DNA of 64,000 nucleotides. Source: Rheinheimera tangshanensis (GTDB lineage Bacteria > Pseudomonadota > Gammaproteobacteria > Enterobacterales > Alteromonadaceae). The DNA is taken from NCBI RefSeq assembly GCF_014645135.1, contig NZ_BMLH01000001.1:949600-1013599 (forward strand). Direction: 5' to 3'. The first letter of the stretch is position 1; every line of letters begins with the position of its first letter. The notes under the pieces were generated by a model. The model worked only from the letters and a program-made list of their open reading frames with translations, searched no databases and was not told the DNA's origin. A program made the position numbers and the translations under genes. Positions 38,306-48,474 of the stretch are shown here, in pieces.

Positions 38306-38333
38306 CGAACTCAGTATAACACCAGCTTTTTGA

Positions 38334-38639
38334 TTATTCCGCCTTCTTTTTCACTTCGACGAGCTCATTGCATAAATTTAGAGCAATCATCAGCAAAACG
38401 TCCTCATTCATATGCACGCCTGGTTTGAATTTTGTACTGGCGACTCGTTGTTCCAGTTCATCAATGGCCGCTTGCAGCCGTTGTTCTTCACCTAAAGGAC
38501 AGGAAACTTTCAGCACACGGCCTAAAACTGAAATCGTCAGTTGCTTAGGTTTTGCACTGGCGGCAGGTTTTACTACAGGTTTTTTCACTACAGCTTCAGC
38601 CGGAGGTGGGTCAACGGGACGAAATTTACGTAAATGCAT
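38334..38639 (-). CDS. zapA: Cell division protein ZapA, short C terminus
   Basis: FtsZ-ring-associated protein that bundles protofilaments. The globular ZapA domain is visible (LTISVLGRVLKVSCPLGEEQ at about residues 34-53, then LQAAIDELEQRVA and EDVLLMIALNLCNELVEVKKK). ATG at 38,639 gives 101 residues, of which the first 30 are a Pro/Lys/Ala-rich extension (DPPPAEAVVKKPVVKPAAS). The protein stops right after the globular helix, so the long C-terminal coiled coil used for tetramerisation in E. coli appears missing. Context (divergent ygfB, downstream ssrS-fau) is fully conserved. The longer frame reaching 38,828 overlaps ygfB and is rejected. Confidence 0.88.
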   Translation of the reverse strand: MHLRKFRPVDPPPAEAVVKKPVVKPAASAKPKQLTISVLGRVLKVSCPLGEEQRLQAAIDELEQRVASTKFKPGVHMNEDVLLMIALNLCNELVEVKKKAE

Positions 38640-38741
38640 GATAGTTCCCTTAGGCCTGCGATTGGGGCGTCCATCTGTTGGCGGGTAGAACCAGCAAATG
38701 GTAGGATAGCTGCCTTGAAAAGTCGCTTGGGCCGAAAAATT

Positions 38742-39323
38742 ATGACGACAGAAATTTTTAAATCTTACGATCACTGGACCAGTTTGCTGGATCAATCTTA
38801 CCTGATGGCGTCGGCCGCCGAAGTACATGGCTTGATCGCAGGTTTGCTAAGTGGTGGTGTGAGCGCAGAACCGGCGAAGATTTTACCAGTTCTGCATGAC
38901 TTCTTAAATGATGGACAAGCCTTATCTGCCCCTGTTAAAGCAGATATTTCTGATTTAATTATGCAAACGTCTGAATCTTTGGCACAGACCGACTATTCCT
39001 TCGCGTTATTGCTGCCGGGCGACGACGATTCCTTGCCGGAACGTCTCGAAGCTATGGTCGAATGGACCCAGTCTTTTTTGGTCGGTTTTGCTATTCAACA
39101 GAACGATTTATCCATTTGTTCGGCTGAAGTAAAAGATGCGATAGAAGAGCTGACCGAAATTACCAAAATTGACGTATTTGCCATAGATGACAACAGCGCC
39201 GAGAGTAACGAAGAGTCGTACTTTTTAGTGCTGGAGCATATTCGTTTGCTGGTGCTGACTTGCTTTAACGAAGTAGGGCTGAAATTCAGCAAAAACGAAG
39301 TTCAGAATAAAACTTTGCATTAA
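38742..39323 (+). CDS. ygfB: YgfB / UPF0149 family protein
   Basis: A 193-residue soluble helical protein of the UPF0149 family. Family-like segments: ASAAEVHGLIAGLLSGG (about residues 24-40), LLPGDDDSLPERLEAMVEWTQSFLVGF (a typical signature) and the C-terminal FLVLEHIRLLVLTCFNE. ATG at 38,742 is chosen; an upstream in-frame start lies within zapA. Divergent from zapA and 12 bases before pepP, as in E. coli (ygfB-pepP-ubiH-ubiI). The molecular role is not well defined. Confidence 0.92.
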   Translation: MTTEIFKSYDHWTSLLDQSYLMASAAEVHGLIAGLLSGGVSAEPAKILPVLHDFLNDGQALSAPVKADISDLIMQTSESLAQTDYSFALLLPGDDDSLPERLEAMVEWTQSFLVGFAIQQNDLSICSAEVKDAIEELTEITKIDVFAIDDNSAESNEESYFLVLEHIRLLVLTCFNEVGLKFSKNEVQNKTLH

Positions 39324-39335
39324 GAGCCTTTCGCA

Positions 39336-40649
39336 ATGAATTTGAGTCTCCATCAAAACAGACGTGAGCGCTTGCTTACATTTATCTCAAACAACAGCGT
39401 AGTGTTGGTGCCAGCTGCAGTGGAATTAACCCGCAGCCGCGACACCGAATATCCTTTTCGTCAGGACAGCGACTTCTTTTATCTGACAGGTTTTAACGAA
39501 CCCGATGCGCTTTTGATCTTAAGCAAAGACAATTCTGGACAGACTGCTAGTCTGTTGCTGTGCCGCCCTAAGGACCAGTTGGCTGAAATCTGGCAAGGCC
39601 GCCGTTTAGGGCCAGAGCAAGCCAAAGCTGTATTGGGTTTGGATGCTTTGCCTGTTGCAGAGCTGGATACAGAGCTTTTAAAAGCACTGAATCAAAAAAC
39701 TACGCTTTATTATGCGCAGGGCACTTACGCAGAATTTGACGCTAAAGTAGCAGCTACCTTAGCCACCTTAAGGCGTTACCCTAAACGGGGCTACGTGGCA
39801 CCGACAGTGCAGCAGGATTTACGGCCTGTCACAGCCGAAATGCGTTTGTTTAAAGATCAAGACGAAATTCATCAGATGCGCCAGGCCGGTTATATCAGTG
39901 CCAAAGCGCATAAAAGAGCGATGCAAGCTGCCAAAGCTGGTGTGTGGGAGTATCAGCTTGAAGCCCATATCCTGCATGAGTTTGCTATGCATGGTGCACG
40001 TTTCGCTGGCTACAACACCATTGTGGGTGCTGGTGAAAACGGCTGTATTTTGCATTACACCGACAATAGCTGTCAGCTCAAAGACGGTGATTTAGTGTTG
40101 ATTGACGCTGGCGCTGAGTATCAGGGCTATACGGCCGATATTACCCGTACTTTCCCGGTTAGCGGTAAGTTCAGCCCGGAACAGGCTGCGTTATATCAGG
40201 TGGTACTGAATGCTCAGTACGCTGCTTGTGCAAAGGTAAAACCTGGCAATAAGTTTAAAGATGCGCTCGACGCAGCTTGTTTAGAGCTAACTAAAGGCTT
40301 ATTGGAGTTAGGCATTTTACAAGGCGATCTGGAGCAGCTAGTAAAAGACAACGCCTGCAAAACCTATTTTATCCATGGCTTAGGCCACTGGTTAGGTTTG
40401 GATGTACATGATGTTGGTGCTTACAAAGTTGCTGGTGAAGAGCGGCCTTTTGCACCGGGCATGATCTTAACCATAGAGCCGGGTTTATATATCCCCACAG
40501 GGTCGCCTTGTGATCCGAAGTGGTGGGGCCTGGCTGTACGGATTGAAGATGATTTGCTGGTCACAGCACAAGGGCACGACAACTTAACAGACTTAGTGCC
40601 GAAAGAAATCGCCGAAATCGAAGCCTTAATGGCGCAGGGCCACAGCTAA
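39336..40649 (+). CDS. pepP: Xaa-Pro aminopeptidase (aminopeptidase P)
   Basis: Mn-dependent peptidase that removes N-terminal residues preceding proline. The N-terminal domain (about 1-170) begins with RRERLLTFISNNSVVLVPAA; the C-terminal pita-bread domain has metal ligands in VLIDAGAEYQGYTADITRTFP (two Asp), HGLGHWLGLDVHD (His), LTIEPGLYI (Glu) and VRIEDDLLV (Glu). Length 437 aa fits E. coli (441). First of the conserved pepP-ubiH-ubiI series. Confidence 0.96.
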   Translation: MNLSLHQNRRERLLTFISNNSVVLVPAAVELTRSRDTEYPFRQDSDFFYLTGFNEPDALLILSKDNSGQTASLLLCRPKDQLAEIWQGRRLGPEQAKAVLGLDALPVAELDTELLKALNQKTTLYYAQGTYAEFDAKVAATLATLRRYPKRGYVAPTVQQDLRPVTAEMRLFKDQDEIHQMRQAGYISAKAHKRAMQAAKAGVWEYQLEAHILHEFAMHGARFAGYNTIVGAGENGCILHYTDNSCQLKDGDLVLIDAGAEYQGYTADITRTFPVSGKFSPEQAALYQVVLNAQYAACAKVKPGNKFKDALDAACLELTKGLLELGILQGDLEQLVKDNACKTYFIHGLGHWLGLDVHDVGAYKVAGEERPFAPGMILTIEPGLYIPTGSPCDPKWWGLAVRIEDDLLVTAQGHDNLTDLVPKEIAEIEALMAQGHS

Positions 40650-40664
40650 CAACAGGATTGATGG

Positions 40665-41906
40665 ATGTCAGACACTCACAGTGCAGAACAAGCTTTGGAT
40701 CTGGTGATCGCAGGCGGTGGTATGGCCGGATCACTGCTGGCTTATGTGCTGCTGAGTCAAAACCCTGCATTAAAGCTGGCTATTGTTGAACAAAGTCCTG
40801 TGCTTGGTAATGACGAGCAGCCCTCCAAAGTCAGCTTCGATAGCCGTAGCATAGCGCTGGCCCATGGCAGTGTGGAGCTACTGCAGCAATGGGGCTTATG
40901 GCAGGATTTAAAGCAAAGCGGCTGCGCTATTGAGCATATTCAGATTTCCGACCGTGGTCATTTTGGTAAAACCTACTTAAATGCTACCGATCATCAGTTA
41001 TCCGCTTTAGGCCAGGTGATTGAAGTCGAAGCCATAGGCGAAGTGCTCTGGCAAAAACTTAAGCACTTCACAACACAAGGCCGTTTAAGCTGGTTTTACA
41101 AGGACGCTATTAGCGCCTTAAATCCAACCACAGAGTTACAGCACATCAGCCTGAAAAGTGGTGCGCAACTGCAAAGCAAGTTACTGGTGATAGCTGAGGG
41201 CGGTTTATCTCCAAGCCGCACTTTAGCGGGTTTTGAGCTGAAGTCGGATGATTATCAGCAGCATGCGCTGATTGCCAATATAGGCTTAGCCGACTCGCAT
41301 CAACACAAAGCTTTTGAGCGTTTTACCCCAACAGGGCCACTGGCTTTATTGCCGTTAACCAGGCAGCGGTATTCGCTGGTCTGGACTTTAACGCCAGAAC
41401 AAGCAGCACAGCATTTAAACCAAAGCGACGCAGAGTTTTTAGCCGCTTTGCAGCAAGCCGCAGGCCACAGGGCAGGGGTATTTAAATCTGTCGGTCAGCG
41501 GGTGGTTTATCCGTTGAGTTTAAAACGGGCCACTGAAGCGGCGCGCCATCGCACTCTGTTACTCGGTAATAGTTTGCATAATCTGCACCCTATAGCAGGC
41601 CAGGGTTTTAATCTGGCCATTCGGGATATTTTTAGTTTAAGTCTGCTTTTGCAAAAACATCAGACGGATGTGGGTTGTTATCAATTAACCAAAGCTTATC
41701 AGCAGGCGCGTTTACCTGATATGCAACAAGTGATTTTGTATACCGACTCCTTGGTTCGGCTATTTTCCAATTCATCCCGCCTGATGGCGCTTGGCCGTAA
41801 CACAGGCTTGTTTGGGTTAAACCTTTGTCCTGATTTAAAACAAGTTGTGGCTAACCAGGCCATGGGACTGAATTCTATTCGCCAGTTAAAGGCGCTTTTG
41901 ACTTAA
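40665..41906 (+). CDS. ubiH: 2-octaprenyl-6-methoxyphenol hydroxylase UbiH
   Basis: FAD-dependent aromatic hydroxylase of ubiquinone biosynthesis. The FAD dinucleotide motif is AGGGMAGSLLAYVL (about residues 12-25), followed by DSRSIALAHGS (about 56-66, typical of UbiH), and the second FAD motif LLGNSLHNLHPIAGQGFNLAIRD near residue 305. Length 413 aa. A membrane-associated soluble enzyme of the Ubi metabolon in E. coli. It lies between pepP and ubiI; the start at 40,665 is 15 bases after pepP. Confidence 0.94.
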   Translation: MSDTHSAEQALDLVIAGGGMAGSLLAYVLLSQNPALKLAIVEQSPVLGNDEQPSKVSFDSRSIALAHGSVELLQQWGLWQDLKQSGCAIEHIQISDRGHFGKTYLNATDHQLSALGQVIEVEAIGEVLWQKLKHFTTQGRLSWFYKDAISALNPTTELQHISLKSGAQLQSKLLVIAEGGLSPSRTLAGFELKSDDYQQHALIANIGLADSHQHKAFERFTPTGPLALLPLTRQRYSLVWTLTPEQAAQHLNQSDAEFLAALQQAAGHRAGVFKSVGQRVVYPLSLKRATEAARHRTLLLGNSLHNLHPIAGQGFNLAIRDIFSLSLLLQKHQTDVGCYQLTKAYQQARLPDMQQVILYTDSLVRLFSNSSRLMALGRNTGLFGLNLCPDLKQVVANQAMGLNSIRQLKALLT

Positions 41907-41939
41907 AAAAAGAACCTTCGCCTAAAAAAGAGATCACCA

Positions 41940-43145
41940 ATGGTCGAAAATGATATTTGTATAGTAGGTGCAGGCAGTGCAGGTTTAACCCTGGCGCTGT
42001 TGCTGGCCGACTCACCGCTTAAAATTGCTGTGCTGGATAAAGACCCGGCGCCAGAGCTGGTCGCTCCCAGCTTAAAGCGGGTGAGCGCACTGAATCAGGC
42101 ATCAAAACGCTTATTGAGTCAGTTGGGCGTTTGGCAGGATTTAACCTCAGCTGCGCCATATACCGATATGAAAGTATGGGAAGCCGATAGTTTTGGCCGT
42201 ATCGAGTTTTCTGCGCTGGAACAAGGCTGTGATGAGCTCGGCTGGATGGTCGACAACGAACAGCTGCGTGCCGTGCTTTACCGCAAACTAAAAAGCAAAG
42301 CCAATGTCAGTTGCTTGTTTCAAAGCCGCATTCTAACTATCAGCAATAGCGAACAACAAAACCTGCTGACGCTTGAAGGCCAAAGCCCAATCCTCTGCAA
42401 ACTGCTGGTGGCAGCCGATGGCGCTAACTCCTTTGTCCGTCAGCAACTACAGATGCCTATCGCCTTTTGGGATTACCAGCATCAGGCCTTAGTAGCACAA
42501 GTTCGTACCACACAACCGCATCAAAGCTGCGCCCGTCAGGTATTTTTACCCACAGGCCCGCTGGCCTTATTGCCATTGGCCGACCCGAATCTGGTTTCTA
42601 TTGTCTGGAGTACCAGCCCGGAGCAGGCCGCTGAATTACAAGCCATGCCCGCCGATCAGTTTAATAAAGCTTTAACAGCAGCCAGTAATTCTGTGCTGGG
42701 TTTGTTGCAGCTTGAATCGGACATCAACAGCTACCCGCTAAAAATGCGTTATGCCAGCGAATGGGTATTGAATAAAACCGTGCTGGTGGCCGACGCTGCT
42801 CACACCATTCACCCGCTGGCGGGGCAGGGCATGAACCTAGGTTTAATGGACGTTGCCGCATTAGCAGAACTAATAGGTCAGCAAATTAACGCGCAAAAAC
42901 CTATTAACGAGCAACGTATGCTGCGAAATTACGAGCGCTGGCGCAAAGCCGAAGCTCAAACTCTGATCGCCGCTATGGAAGCCTTTAAACAAGGCTTTGG
43001 CCGCCAAAACCCGCTGCTGAAATTAGTGCGCGGTGTGGGAATGTCGCTGACCGACAAACTACCTTTCGTAAAACAAAAAATAATGGCAGCGGCTTTGGGT
43101 GATTCTGGCGATCTTCCTTTAAAAGCAAGACCTGCAGCCAAGTGA
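41940..43145 (+). CDS. ubiI: 2-octaprenylphenol hydroxylase UbiI family
   Basis: FAD-dependent monooxygenase paralogous to UbiH. Motifs: IVGAGSAGLTLALLLA (about 7-22), KRVSALNQASKRLL (about 49-62), and DAAHTIHPLAGQGMNLGLMD (about 286-305). Position after pepP-ubiH and 401 aa length fit UbiI (VisC), which hydroxylates C5 of the ubiquinone precursor ring. UbiF-type paralogues are similar, so the precise position specificity rests on synteny. Last gene of the run before the gcv region. Confidence 0.9.
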   Translation: MVENDICIVGAGSAGLTLALLLADSPLKIAVLDKDPAPELVAPSLKRVSALNQASKRLLSQLGVWQDLTSAAPYTDMKVWEADSFGRIEFSALEQGCDELGWMVDNEQLRAVLYRKLKSKANVSCLFQSRILTISNSEQQNLLTLEGQSPILCKLLVAADGANSFVRQQLQMPIAFWDYQHQALVAQVRTTQPHQSCARQVFLPTGPLALLPLADPNLVSIVWSTSPEQAAELQAMPADQFNKALTAASNSVLGLLQLESDINSYPLKMRYASEWVLNKTVLVADAAHTIHPLAGQGMNLGLMDVAALAELIGQQINAQKPINEQRMLRNYERWRKAEAQTLIAAMEAFKQGFGRQNPLLKLVRGVGMSLTDKLPFVKQKIMAAALGDSGDLPLKARPAAK

Positions 43146-43489
43146 CAGGCTGTTAAAAGATCTAAAATTGCAGGGTTGTTGGCTACAACTCTGCTATTCG
43201 CATTATTAAATCTAATCCAAAAGGGGCTGTTGGCCTCTGGTGCCATCGGTTATAATCCACTTCATCTTAAAAATGTCATCCGGTTATAAGCAGATTTCTG
43301 TGACCAACTGATGACAGCAAGTCTGAGTGTTTGAAGTTGCATAACGCGGCCTGAAAGCTCCAGCGGCACAGGCCAGAATTTAACGTCTGCTTTGGCAGCG
43401 GTACCTAAGTAGTTTGAAGTTACAGCGAGATTGCAAAGTCAATAAAGCTGTAGCCTCAAATACGACGGTAAAAACTGGGAAAAATACAG
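43146..43489. other. Intergenic region upstream of gcvT
   Basis: 344 bases without a gene. No glycine riboswitch was recognised (no GGAGAG-type or CCGAAGGGG-type core). It holds a REP-like hairpin at 43,410-43,462 immediately upstream of gcvT. A GcvA or PurR site could not be identified by eye. Confidence 0.5.
43410..43462. repeat. REP-like hairpin upstream of gcvT
   Basis: Imperfect inverted repeat TAGTTTGAAGTTACAGC (43,410-43,426) and GCTGTAGCCTCAAATA (43,447-43,462). The left arm resembles the arms at 44,580 and 45,266 (GTA-n-TTTGAAGTTGCAGC). Confidence 0.65.
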
Positions 43490-44569
43490 ATGGCCCAAAA
43501 AACAGTATTATTCGCAAAGCATGTAGAATGTGGCGCAAAGATGGTGGACTTTCACGGCTGGGATATGCCGCTGAACTACGGTTCACAACTTGAAGAACAC
43601 CACAATGTCCGCCAGGACGCTGGTATGTTCGACGTCTCTCACATGACTATCGTTGACCTGCAAGGGCCAAACACCCGTAACTTCCTGCGTTATTTACTTG
43701 CCAACGACGTCAACAAACTGACTGTGTCAGGCAAAGCCTTATACAGCGGCATGTTAAACGAAGCCGGTGGCGTGATTGACGACTTAATAGTGTATTTCCT
43801 TGCAGAAGACTTCTTCCGTTTAGTCGTCAACTCAGCCACCCGCGAAAAAGACTTAGCCTGGATCAACCAGCAAGCCGCAGCTTATAACGTCACTGTAACC
43901 GAACGCCCAGAGTTCGCCATGATTGCAGTGCAAGGCCCACAAGCCAAAGCCAAAGTAGCCACCTTATTAACAGAAGAGCAAAAAGCAGCTGTTGCTGGTA
44001 TGAAGCCATTTTTTGGTGTTCAGGCCGGTTCTTTGTTTATTGCAACCACTGGCTACACAGGCGAAGACGGTTATGAAATCTCTTTACCTAACGAAGAAGC
44101 CGCTGACTTCTGGCAAAAACTGCTGGACGCTGGTGTAAAACCAGCTGGTTTAGGCGCTCGTGACACCTTACGTTTAGAAGCAGGTATGAACCTGTATGGT
44201 CAGGATATGGACGAAACTGTATCTCCGCTGGCAGCCAACATGGGCTGGACTATTGCGTGGGAACCAAGCGACCGTAACTTTATTGGCCGTGCTGCTTTAG
44301 AACAGCAAAAAGCCGCCGGCACTATGAAGCTGGTAGGTTTAGTGATGGAACAAAAAGGCGTATTACGTCACGGCCAAAAAGTTGTGACTGAAGGCGGCGA
44401 AGGCGAAATCACTTCTGGTACTTTCTCTCCTACTTTAGGTTTCAGTATCGCAATGGCCCGTGTACCAGCTTCGACTGGCGACACAGCTGAAGTGGATATC
44501 CGCGGCAAACTGGTTCAGGTGAAAGTCGTAAAACCTAACTTTGTTCGTATGGGTAAAAAAGTAATTTAA
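43490..44569 (+). CDS. gcvT: Aminomethyltransferase, glycine cleavage T protein
   Basis: Transfers the methylene group from the H-protein-bound aminomethyl arm to tetrahydrofolate, releasing ammonia. Visible family segments: [22 protein letters not shown] (about 18-39), [35 protein letters not shown] and [13 protein letters not shown], plus the catalytic-region [19 protein letters not shown]. Length 359 aa. First of three separated genes gcvT, gcvH, gcvP that encode T, H and P proteins; the L protein is encoded elsewhere. Confidence 0.97.
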   Translation: MAQKTVLFAKHVECGAKMVDFHGWDMPLNYGSQLEEHHNVRQDAGMFDVSHMTIVDLQGPNTRNFLRYLLANDVNKLTVSGKALYSGMLNEAGGVIDDLIVYFLAEDFFRLVVNSATREKDLAWINQQAAAYNVTVTERPEFAMIAVQGPQAKAKVATLLTEEQKAAVAGMKPFFGVQAGSLFIATTGYTGEDGYEISLPNEEAADFWQKLLDAGVKPAGLGARDTLRLEAGMNLYGQDMDETVSPLAANMGWTIAWEPSDRNFIGRAALEQQKAAGTMKLVGLVMEQKGVLRHGQKVVTEGGEGEITSGTFSPTLGFSIAMARVPASTGDTAEVDIRGKLVQVKVVKPNFVRMGKKVI

Positions 44570-44579
44570 TACACCGGTC

Positions 44580-44639
44580 GTACTTGAAGCTGCGGCTTTG
44601 TGGACTGCGCCATGTCGCCGCCCCGCAACTTCAAGGTAC
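44580..44639. repeat. REP-like hairpin between gcvT and gcvH
   Basis: Inverted repeat GTACTTGAAGCTGCGG (44,580-44,595) and CCGCAACTTCAAGGTAC (44,623-44,639), with one G-U pair and one bulge. Clear member of the local GTA-CTTGAAG-GCAGC family. Confidence 0.8.
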
Positions 44640-44723
44640 TAGGGTATAAATACAGCGGCTTGTTTTGTCTGAAGCTTTAGTGGCTAAAAAATAAACAAAC
44701 AAGGCGAGCCGTCATAAGCTTGC

Positions 44724-44755
44724 GGCAAAAGCATAGCTTCGCTATGTTGTTTGCC
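44724..44755. other. Stable hairpin in the gcvH leader
   Basis: GGCAAAAGCATAG, loop CTTCG, CTATGTTGTTTGCC: a long stem with a tight loop, 68 bases before the gcvH start. It could be a processing or attenuation structure; there is no T-run after it. Confidence 0.5.
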
Positions 44756-44822
44756 AGAGTCAGTTTGTAGACTGGCTGCAATTAAACAGCACATAAGCAC
44801 AACAGCACCAAGGAATATAACA

Positions 44823-45212
44823 ATGAGCAACATCCCTAACGAATTAAAGTACGCCCCGTCACACGAGTGGGTTCGTGACGAAGGCAACGGCGTTTTCACC
44901 GTAGGTATTTCTGAGCACGCTCAGGACCTGTTAGGTGACATGGTATTTGTTGAATTACCAGAGGTGGGTGACACTGTTGCTCAGGGTGACGACGTCGCTG
45001 TAGCTGAGTCTGTAAAAGCAGCATCAGACATCTACGCTCCGGTATCTGGCGAAATCGTTGCAGTCAACGATGCATTAAACGACTCACCAGAGCTGGTGAA
45101 CAGCGCGCCATACGGTGACGGCTGGATGTTCAAAATCAAGATTTCTGACGAATCTGAACTGGCAGGCTTATTAGACGCCGCTGGTTATCAGAACGTTGTT
45201 GATTCTGAATAA
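44823..45212 (+). CDS. gcvH: Glycine cleavage system H protein
   Basis: A 129-residue lipoyl carrier protein shuttling the aminomethyl group between P, T and L proteins. The lipoylated Lys lies in [18 protein letters not shown] (about residue 65). N terminus [17 protein letters not shown] is conserved. ATG at 44,823 with AAGGA upstream; a longer frame from 44,751 adds 24 non-conserved residues. Followed by a strong terminator, so gcvH and gcvP are probably transcribed partly separately. Confidence 0.97.
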   Translation: MSNIPNELKYAPSHEWVRDEGNGVFTVGISEHAQDLLGDMVFVELPEVGDTVAQGDDVAVAESVKAASDIYAPVSGEIVAVNDALNDSPELVNSAPYGDGWMFKIKISDESELAGLLDAAGYQNVVDSE

Positions 45213-45231
45213 GTAGATTCAAAACAACTAT

Positions 45232-45257
45232 AAAAGCCCTGTCTGCACAGGGCTTTT
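45232..45257 (+). terminator. Rho-independent terminator after gcvH
   Basis: Perfect stem AAAAGCCCTGT/ACAGGGCTTTT with a four-base loop, followed by AATTA. The symmetric A- and T-runs allow action in both directions. Confidence 0.88.
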
Positions 45258-45265
45258 AATTACCC

Positions 45266-45317
45266 GTAGTATTTGAAGTTGCAGCCTGAAGGATTGCACT
45301 GAAAATACTAAGGGTAC
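45266..45317. repeat. REP-like hairpin upstream of gcvP
   Basis: GTAGTATTTGAAGTTGCAGC on the left and AAATACTAAGGGTAC on the right form an imperfect inverted repeat. Third member of the family that precedes each gcv gene. Confidence 0.65.
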
Positions 45318-45439
45318 GTAAACCAAGGTTAGGCGGGGTTTCATACCCCCAACAGGGATTTTACTTACAGCTGGGCCAAAACCCGCTGCTGTGCGTAAAG
45401 ATCCAGCATATTGTTAAGACCATTTAGGAACTTCAAGGT

Positions 45440-48331
45440 ATGACCACTTCAGCTGTGAAAACCCTGTCGCAACTTGCGAACAACCAGGAATTTATACAAC
45501 GCCACATAGGCCCGGACGCTAACGAAACAGCAGCTATGCTGGCTGAATTAGGCGTAAGCAGCATGGAAGAGCTGATCGCACAAACTGTGCCTGCTTCCAT
45601 TCGCCTGCCAAAGCCATTGGCGACTGGTGAAGCCACAACTGAAGCGGACGCTCTGGCGTACTTAAAAGCGGCTGCGAATAAAAACAAAATGTTCAAAAGC
45701 TACATTGGTATGGGCTACCACCCAACGCTGACACCAAACGTTATTTTACGTAACGTGTTAGAAAACCCGGGTTGGTACACTGCCTACACGCCATACCAGC
45801 CGGAAATTGCTCAGGGCCGTTTAGAAGCTCTGCTGAACTTCCAACAAATTTCTTTAGATTTAACAGGCATGGAGCTGGCATCAGCTTCATTACTGGACGA
45901 AGCCACTGCAGCTGCTGAAGCTATGGCGCTGGCTAAACGTGTAGCAAAAAGCAAAGCCAATACCTATTTCATTGCTGACGACGTACACCCACAAACCATT
46001 GACGTAGTGCGTACCCGTGCGGAAATGTTTGGTTTTGACGTGATCATTGGTAAAGCCACTGACGCAGTGAACCACGACGTATTTGGTGCTTTATTACAGT
46101 ACCCTTCTACGACGGGTGAAGTGCGTAACGACAGCGGCTTAATTGCTGCGCTGCAGGCGAAAAAAGCCGTAGTAGCGGTAGCAGCCGACATGATGAGCTT
46201 ATTGTTATTAAAATCGCCAGGCGAATTAGGCGCAGATGTAGTATTAGGTTCTGCCCAGCGTTTTGGTGTGCCTATGGCTTTTGGTGGCCCACACTCAGCC
46301 TTTTTCGCGACTCGTGACGATTACAAACGTTCTATGCCAGGCCGTATCATAGGTGTGTCGAAAGACCGCCGTGGTAATCAGGCGCTGCGTATGGCAATGC
46401 AAACCCGTGAACAACATATCCGTCGTGAAAAAGCCAACTCCAACATCTGTACTGCACAGGTGTTACTGGCAAACATGGCGTCTTTCTTTGCTGTGTACCA
46501 CGGCCCGGAAGGACTGAAAAACATTGCTGAACGTATTCACCGTTCTGCTGACGTATTTGCAGCTGGCCTGCAAGCCAAAGGCGTTTCATTAGTACACAAC
46601 ACCTGGTTCGACACTGTTACTTTTAAAGTTACAGATCGCGCCGCTGTTGTAGCACGCGCTATCGCCGCTGAAGTGAACTTACGTACTGATATCGCAGACA
46701 GCTTAAGCGTAAGCTTTAACGAACTGACCTCTGCTGCTGATATCGCTCAGCTGTTTGACATCGTATTAGGCGCTGGCCATGGCTTAGACGTCACTAAGTT
46801 AGACGCTGACATCGTAGCTAAAGGCTCAAACTCTATTCCTGCTGATTTGGTTCGTACTTCCAAGTACTTAACGCACCCGGTATTTAACCAATACCACAGT
46901 GAAACTGAAATGCTGCGTTATATCAAAAAGCTGGAAAACAAAGACTTAGCACTGAACCACTCAATGATTTCTTTAGGTTCGTGCACCATGAAGTTAAACG
47001 CCACAGCCGAAATGATCCCGGTCACATGGCCAGAATTTGGTTCCTTGCACCCGTTCGTGCCACGCGACCAGGCTGAAGGTTACTACGACATGATTGGCGA
47101 GCTGGCCAACTGGTTAGTAGAGATCACAGGCTACGACGCCGTGTCTATGCAACCAAACTCAGGCGCTCAGGGCGAATACGCCGGTATGATCGCCATTCGT
47201 AAATACCACGAAAGCCGCGGCGATTCACACCGTAACGTGTGTTTAATTCCTGTGTCTGCGCACGGTACTAACCCTGCAACAGCAGCTATGGCTTGCTTTG
47301 AAGTAGTACTGGTAGACTGCGACAAGAGCGGTAACATCGACATGGCTGACTTAAAAGCCAAAGCCGAAGCTGTATCCGACAAGTTAGCCGCCATTATGGT
47401 GACTTACCCATCCACACACGGTGTGTTTGAAGAGTCTATCCGTGAGCTATGTGACATAGTGCACGCGCACGGTGGCCAGGTGTATATGGACGGCGCCAAC
47501 ATGAACGCTCAGGTAGGTATTACTTCTCCTGGCTTTATCGGTGCTGACGTATCGCATTTAAACCTGCACAAAACCTTCTGTATTCCTCACGGCGGTGGCG
47601 GCCCGGGTATGGGTCCTATAGGTGTTAAGAAACAATTGGCTCCGTTTATGCCAAACCACGCTGTCGTTAAAATTGAAGGCACTGGCGCAAATAACGGCGC
47701 AGTATCTGCAGCTCCATTTGGTAGCGCAGGCATTCTGCCAATCAGCTGGATGTACATCAAAATGATGGGCGGCGACGGTTTACGTCAAGCCACTGAAATG
47801 GCGATTTTAAGTGCTAACTACATGGCGAAAAAACTGGGTGACTTGTTCCCAGTGCTGTACGTAGGTACTAATGGCCGCGTAGCGCACGAATGTATTATCG
47901 ACATGCGTCCATTAAAAGAAAAAACCGGCGTCACCGAAATGGACATCGCCAAACGTTTAATGGACTACGGCTTCCACGCCCCAACTATGTCATTCCCGGT
48001 AGCCGGCACGCTGATGATCGAGCCTACTGAGTCTGAGAGCAAAGTAGAGCTGGACAAATTTATCACCGCCATGACCTCTATCCGCAATGAAATTGCCAGG
48101 GTAGAAGCAGGGGAGTGGACTGCAGACAACAACCCACTGCATTTTGCGCCTCACACCATGGAAGATATTTTCGACCCAAGCTGGGACCGCCCATACGAGC
48201 GTCAGTACGCAGCATTCCCTGCACAGTACGTGGCAGAAAACAAATTCTGGCCAACAGTCACCCGTATCGACGACGTATACGGCGACCGCAACCTGATGTG
48301 TGCATGCCCTAGCCCGGAAGATTATAGGTAA
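45440..48331 (+). CDS. gcvP: Glycine dehydrogenase (decarboxylating), P protein
   Basis: PLP enzyme that decarboxylates glycine and loads the aminomethyl group onto GcvH. A fused N- and C-terminal-half enzyme of 963 aa (E. coli 957). The PLP Lys is in [19 protein letters not shown] at about residue 712. Other landmarks: [15 protein letters not shown] at the N terminus, [29 protein letters not shown] region near residue 90, and [12 protein letters not shown] at about 513. Followed by a GGGGTCAGA-type inverted repeat and a terminator, after which the accessory island begins. Confidence 0.97.
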   Translation: MTTSAVKTLSQLANNQEFIQRHIGPDANETAAMLAELGVSSMEELIAQTVPASIRLPKPLATGEATTEADALAYLKAAANKNKMFKSYIGMGYHPTLTPNVILRNVLENPGWYTAYTPYQPEIAQGRLEALLNFQQISLDLTGMELASASLLDEATAAAEAMALAKRVAKSKANTYFIADDVHPQTIDVVRTRAEMFGFDVIIGKATDAVNHDVFGALLQYPSTTGEVRNDSGLIAALQAKKAVVAVAADMMSLLLLKSPGELGADVVLGSAQRFGVPMAFGGPHSAFFATRDDYKRSMPGRIIGVSKDRRGNQALRMAMQTREQHIRREKANSNICTAQVLLANMASFFAVYHGPEGLKNIAERIHRSADVFAAGLQAKGVSLVHNTWFDTVTFKVTDRAAVVARAIAAEVNLRTDIADSLSVSFNELTSAADIAQLFDIVLGAGHGLDVTKLDADIVAKGSNSIPADLVRTSKYLTHPVFNQYHSETEMLRYIKKLENKDLALNHSMISLGSCTMKLNATAEMIPVTWPEFGSLHPFVPRDQAEGYYDMIGELANWLVEITGYDAVSMQPNSGAQGEYAGMIAIRKYHESRGDSHRNVCLIPVSAHGTNPATAAMACFEVVLVDCDKSGNIDMADLKAKAEAVSDKLAAIMVTYPSTHGVFEESIRELCDIVHAHGGQVYMDGANMNAQVGITSPGFIGADVSHLNLHKTFCIPHGGGGPGMGPIGVKKQLAPFMPNHAVVKIEGTGANNGAVSAAPFGSAGILPISWMYIKMMGGDGLRQATEMAILSANYMAKKLGDLFPVLYVGTNGRVAHECIIDMRPLKEKTGVTEMDIAKRLMDYGFHAPTMSFPVAGTLMIEPTESESKVELDKFITAMTSIRNEIARVEAGEWTADNNPLHFAPHTMEDIFDPSWDRPYERQYAAFPAQYVAENKFWPTVTRIDDVYGDRNLMCACPSPEDYR

Positions 48332-48337
48332 TTGAAA

Positions 48338-48379
48338 GGGGTCAGATCCAACACCGCGCAGCGGTTTGGCTTTGACCCC
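48338..48379. repeat. Variant GGGGTCAGA inverted repeat after gcvP
   Basis: GGGGTCA at 48,338-48,344 and TGACCCC at 48,373-48,379 enclose CACCGC-gca-GCGG, giving an imperfect hairpin. It has the same outer arms as the palindromes at 22,593 and 35,302 but a different interior. Confidence 0.75.
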
Positions 48380-48446
48380 AGTTTGCCAACTGCGGTCGGA
48401 TTTATCTGAGTGCAGATGGTAGATGGCTAGTGATTGATTTACTTTG

Positions 48447-48474
48447 AAACCCGCCCTTTGAAGCGGGTTTTTTG
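48447..48474 (+). terminator. Rho-independent terminator downstream of gcvP
   Basis: Stem AAACCCGC/GCGGGTTT with an eight-base loop, followed by TTTG and TTTT. It lies about 115 bases after gcvP. Confidence 0.88.

Noticed and set aside
43146..43489. Glycine riboswitch ahead of gcvT
   Set aside because: The conserved cores of the two glycine aptamers are not visible, although riboswitches are common before gcvT in Vibrio.
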